This document shows positions 62,893 to 64,000 of a stretch of 64,000 nucleotides of DNA, piece after piece. The DNA comes from Terriglobus albidus (lineage in GTDB: Bacteria > Acidobacteriota > Terriglobia > Terriglobales > Acidobacteriaceae). The translations under genes were made by a program, and so were the position numbers. Positions within the stretch are counted from its first letter, which is position 1; every line of letters starts with the position of its first letter. Under the pieces are notes generated by a model. That model was given only the letters and a program-made list of their open reading frames with translations, was not told the DNA's origin and ran no database searches. The stretch spans positions 62,001 through 126,000 of the forward strand of contig NZ_JAGTAS010000058.1 in the NCBI RefSeq assembly GCF_025685425.1. Direction: 5' to 3'.

Positions 62893-64000
62893 TCAGAACT
62901 TATACTTCGCCGAAAGCTGTATGTTCCTCGGCGCAGACCGCGTGCTTGTGATTTGGCCGAACGTATTGGCGCCAACCGTTGCCACAGGGTTGCCGTAACT
63001 GGGGATGTTGAACACATTGAATGCCTCGATACGGAACGAGAGAGTCTGACCGTGCTCCGTAGCAAAGTCCTTGAAGGCGGCAGCGTCATACTGCTGATAA
63101 CCGGGGACGCGCTCGGAATAGGGATGCGCCGGGGAGATCGTACCCGGTGCAGGTACGCCGTACGCGCAAGTACCGTTGTCCGCTCCCTGCGTGCTGCAGC
63201 CCGTAGCCGAAGGATCATCGCCGAACCAGTTATTGAGCGTCCGGTGATGGATAACGAGGCGCCGATAATGCAGGGCGCGCTGCTGTGGCGAATTCACACC
63301 GGCATTATTTGTGTAGCTGATTAACGTAACCGGGAAGCCCGAATAGGCGTACCCGGAGACGGAGACATGCCATCCTCCTGCGACCTCGTCCAGAGCACGG
63401 TTCATATTGCCGCCAAAGCGCTGGCTGCGGCCAAACGGCATGAGATACGTGAAATGGAAATTCACGCTGTTTGTGCTATCCGTGGGAGCAGGGCCATATT
63501 CCAGGCTCCTGTTGGCAGGGTCTTCCGGGAACGAAGTGTTGTTTTGAATATTAAGGTTGCTGCCAAAGAATCCCGTCGCATTGGTCATCGCTCGGCTGTA
63601 TGTATAGTTCGCCGTAGCCTGCAGGTTATGAGCAAGACGTTGCCGGAAAGTAGCCTGCAGGGCGTTGTAGTTCATCATGCCTTCAGAATCGGTAATACGT
63701 ACCAGCCCGCTCTGGCCGACCAACTGATAAAACGGAGCCTTGTTGACCGCAAAACAGTCTGCGCTGTTGTAGGCCAGCAGGGTGGAACCAGAAAAACATG
63801 GATGGCTAAGCTGGTTACCGTTGTTTGCGCTGATGAGGTGCACGCCGGTCTCGCCGACATAGCCGATCTGGAATGATGCCGTATTGCTCAGCTGATATTC
63901 CGTCGTCAGGCTAAATTCGTTGATCGTGGATGGCCGCAGAGTCTGTGTCCAAACGCGAAATGTCTGGCCGCACGATGGGTTGGTTGCGAACGAACACGCA
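62893..64000 (-). CDS. Oar-like TonB-dependent receptor, 5' part outside window
   Basis: The C-terminal 369 residues of a receptor; the frame remains open to the window edge at 64000 (QIGYVGETGVHLISANN precedes the first internal GTG near 63843). It matches the C-terminus of the receptor at 19355 closely in style and in several blocks (NNWFG, DNGTCAYG, FGQIT, PRNIQLSAKYKF against PRNMQLSVKYHF), so the two are paralogues. The N-terminal regulatory and plug domains must lie outside the window. It belongs to the same gene neighbourhood as the GH28, beta-helix and esterase genes, all on the minus strand. Confidence 0.9.
   Translation of the reverse strand, partial: ACSFATNPSCGQTFRVWTQTLRPSTINEFSLTTEYQLSNTASFQIGYVGETGVHLISANNGNQLSHPCFSGSTLLAYNSADCFAVNKAPFYQLVGQSGLVRITDSEGMMNYNALQATFRQRLAHNLQATANYTYSRAMTNATGFFGSNLNIQNNTSFPEDPANRSLEYGPAPTDSTNSVNFHFTYLMPFGRSQRFGGNMNRALDEVAGGWHVSVSGYAYSGFPVTLISYTNNAGVNSPQQRALHYRRLVIHHRTLNNWFGDDPSATGCSTQGADNGTCAYGVPAPGTISPAHPYSERVPGYQQYDAAAFKDFATEHGQTLSFRIEAFNVFNIPSYGNPVATVGANTFGQITSTRSAPRNIQLSAKYKF

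Noticed and set aside
1-64000. Prophage, CRISPR array, rRNA or tRNA genes
   Set aside because: No phage structural genes, regularly spaced repeats, or cloverleaf or rRNA-like sequence were recognised while reading both strands; this was by eye, so short degraded copies could be missed.

Overview
The window is chromosomal DNA, most likely from a soil acidobacterium of the Terriglobia (Acidobacteriaceae) type. This is inferred from three or four very long Oar-like TonB-dependent receptors (an N-terminal carboxypeptidase-regulatory-like domain, plug and barrel, no SusD partner), an edge gene with a HEDPRYYR motif that I associate with acidobacterial exported proteins, many TTG/GTG starts behind good Shine-Dalgarno sites, and dense carbohydrate metabolism. 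No rRNA, tRNA, CRISPR array, prophage or intact insertion sequence was recognised.

1-10.2 kb: a complete high-affinity potassium uptake locus. A beta-barrel porin gene, a 32-codon membrane-peptide gene and kdpFABC follow kdpE. The sensor KdpD is split: its cytoplasmic ATP-binding/USP half (2111-3241, +) is coupled to kdpE, while its membrane/kinase half (654-2102, -) is divergent, with start codons 8 bp apart.

10.2-19 kb: L-arabinose use. araD, araB and a periplasmic aldose 1-epimerase run on the minus strand; araA and a LacI-type regulator diverge on the plus strand. An OmpR-type two-component pair follows.

19-32.5 kb: a TonB receptor, then a six-gene minus-strand cluster (Gfo/Idh/MocA oxidoreductase, TIM-barrel isomerase, GH88-like hydrolase, SDR, MFS transporter, ThuA-like protein) divergent from a second LacI regulator, plus a second Gfo/Idh/MocA protein and a BAX inhibitor-1 family protein. 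The cluster looks like a complete import-and-catabolism route for an oxidised or unsaturated sugar; the substrate is unknown.

32.7-49 kb: an alginate-lyase-like protein, a GH105-like unsaturated glycuronyl hydrolase, a small exported laminin-G/DUF1080-like protein, a TonB receptor, a SWIM zinc-finger protein, a tandem pair of NIF3-family proteins (one exported) and another TonB receptor.

49-64 kb: MFS transporter, SDR dehydrogenase, YjbQ, a GT87-like membrane protein, a DUF5009/NagX-like acyltransferase, an EF-G-like GTPase, a GH28 protein, an exported parallel beta-helix protein, a tandem alpha/beta hydrolase lipoprotein and the end of another TonB receptor. Together with the arabinose genes this suggests pectin/hemicellulose side-chain degradation: secreted depolymerases and esterases, TonB uptake, then cytoplasmic sugar and uronate metabolism.

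The most notable structure outside genes is a dispersed family of about 112-114 bp elements in two subtypes (A at 11305 and 52975; B at 50427, 53108 and 59063; a possible lone end at 51805). Each has terminal inverted repeats and a central hairpin, and several abut or overlap stop codons.
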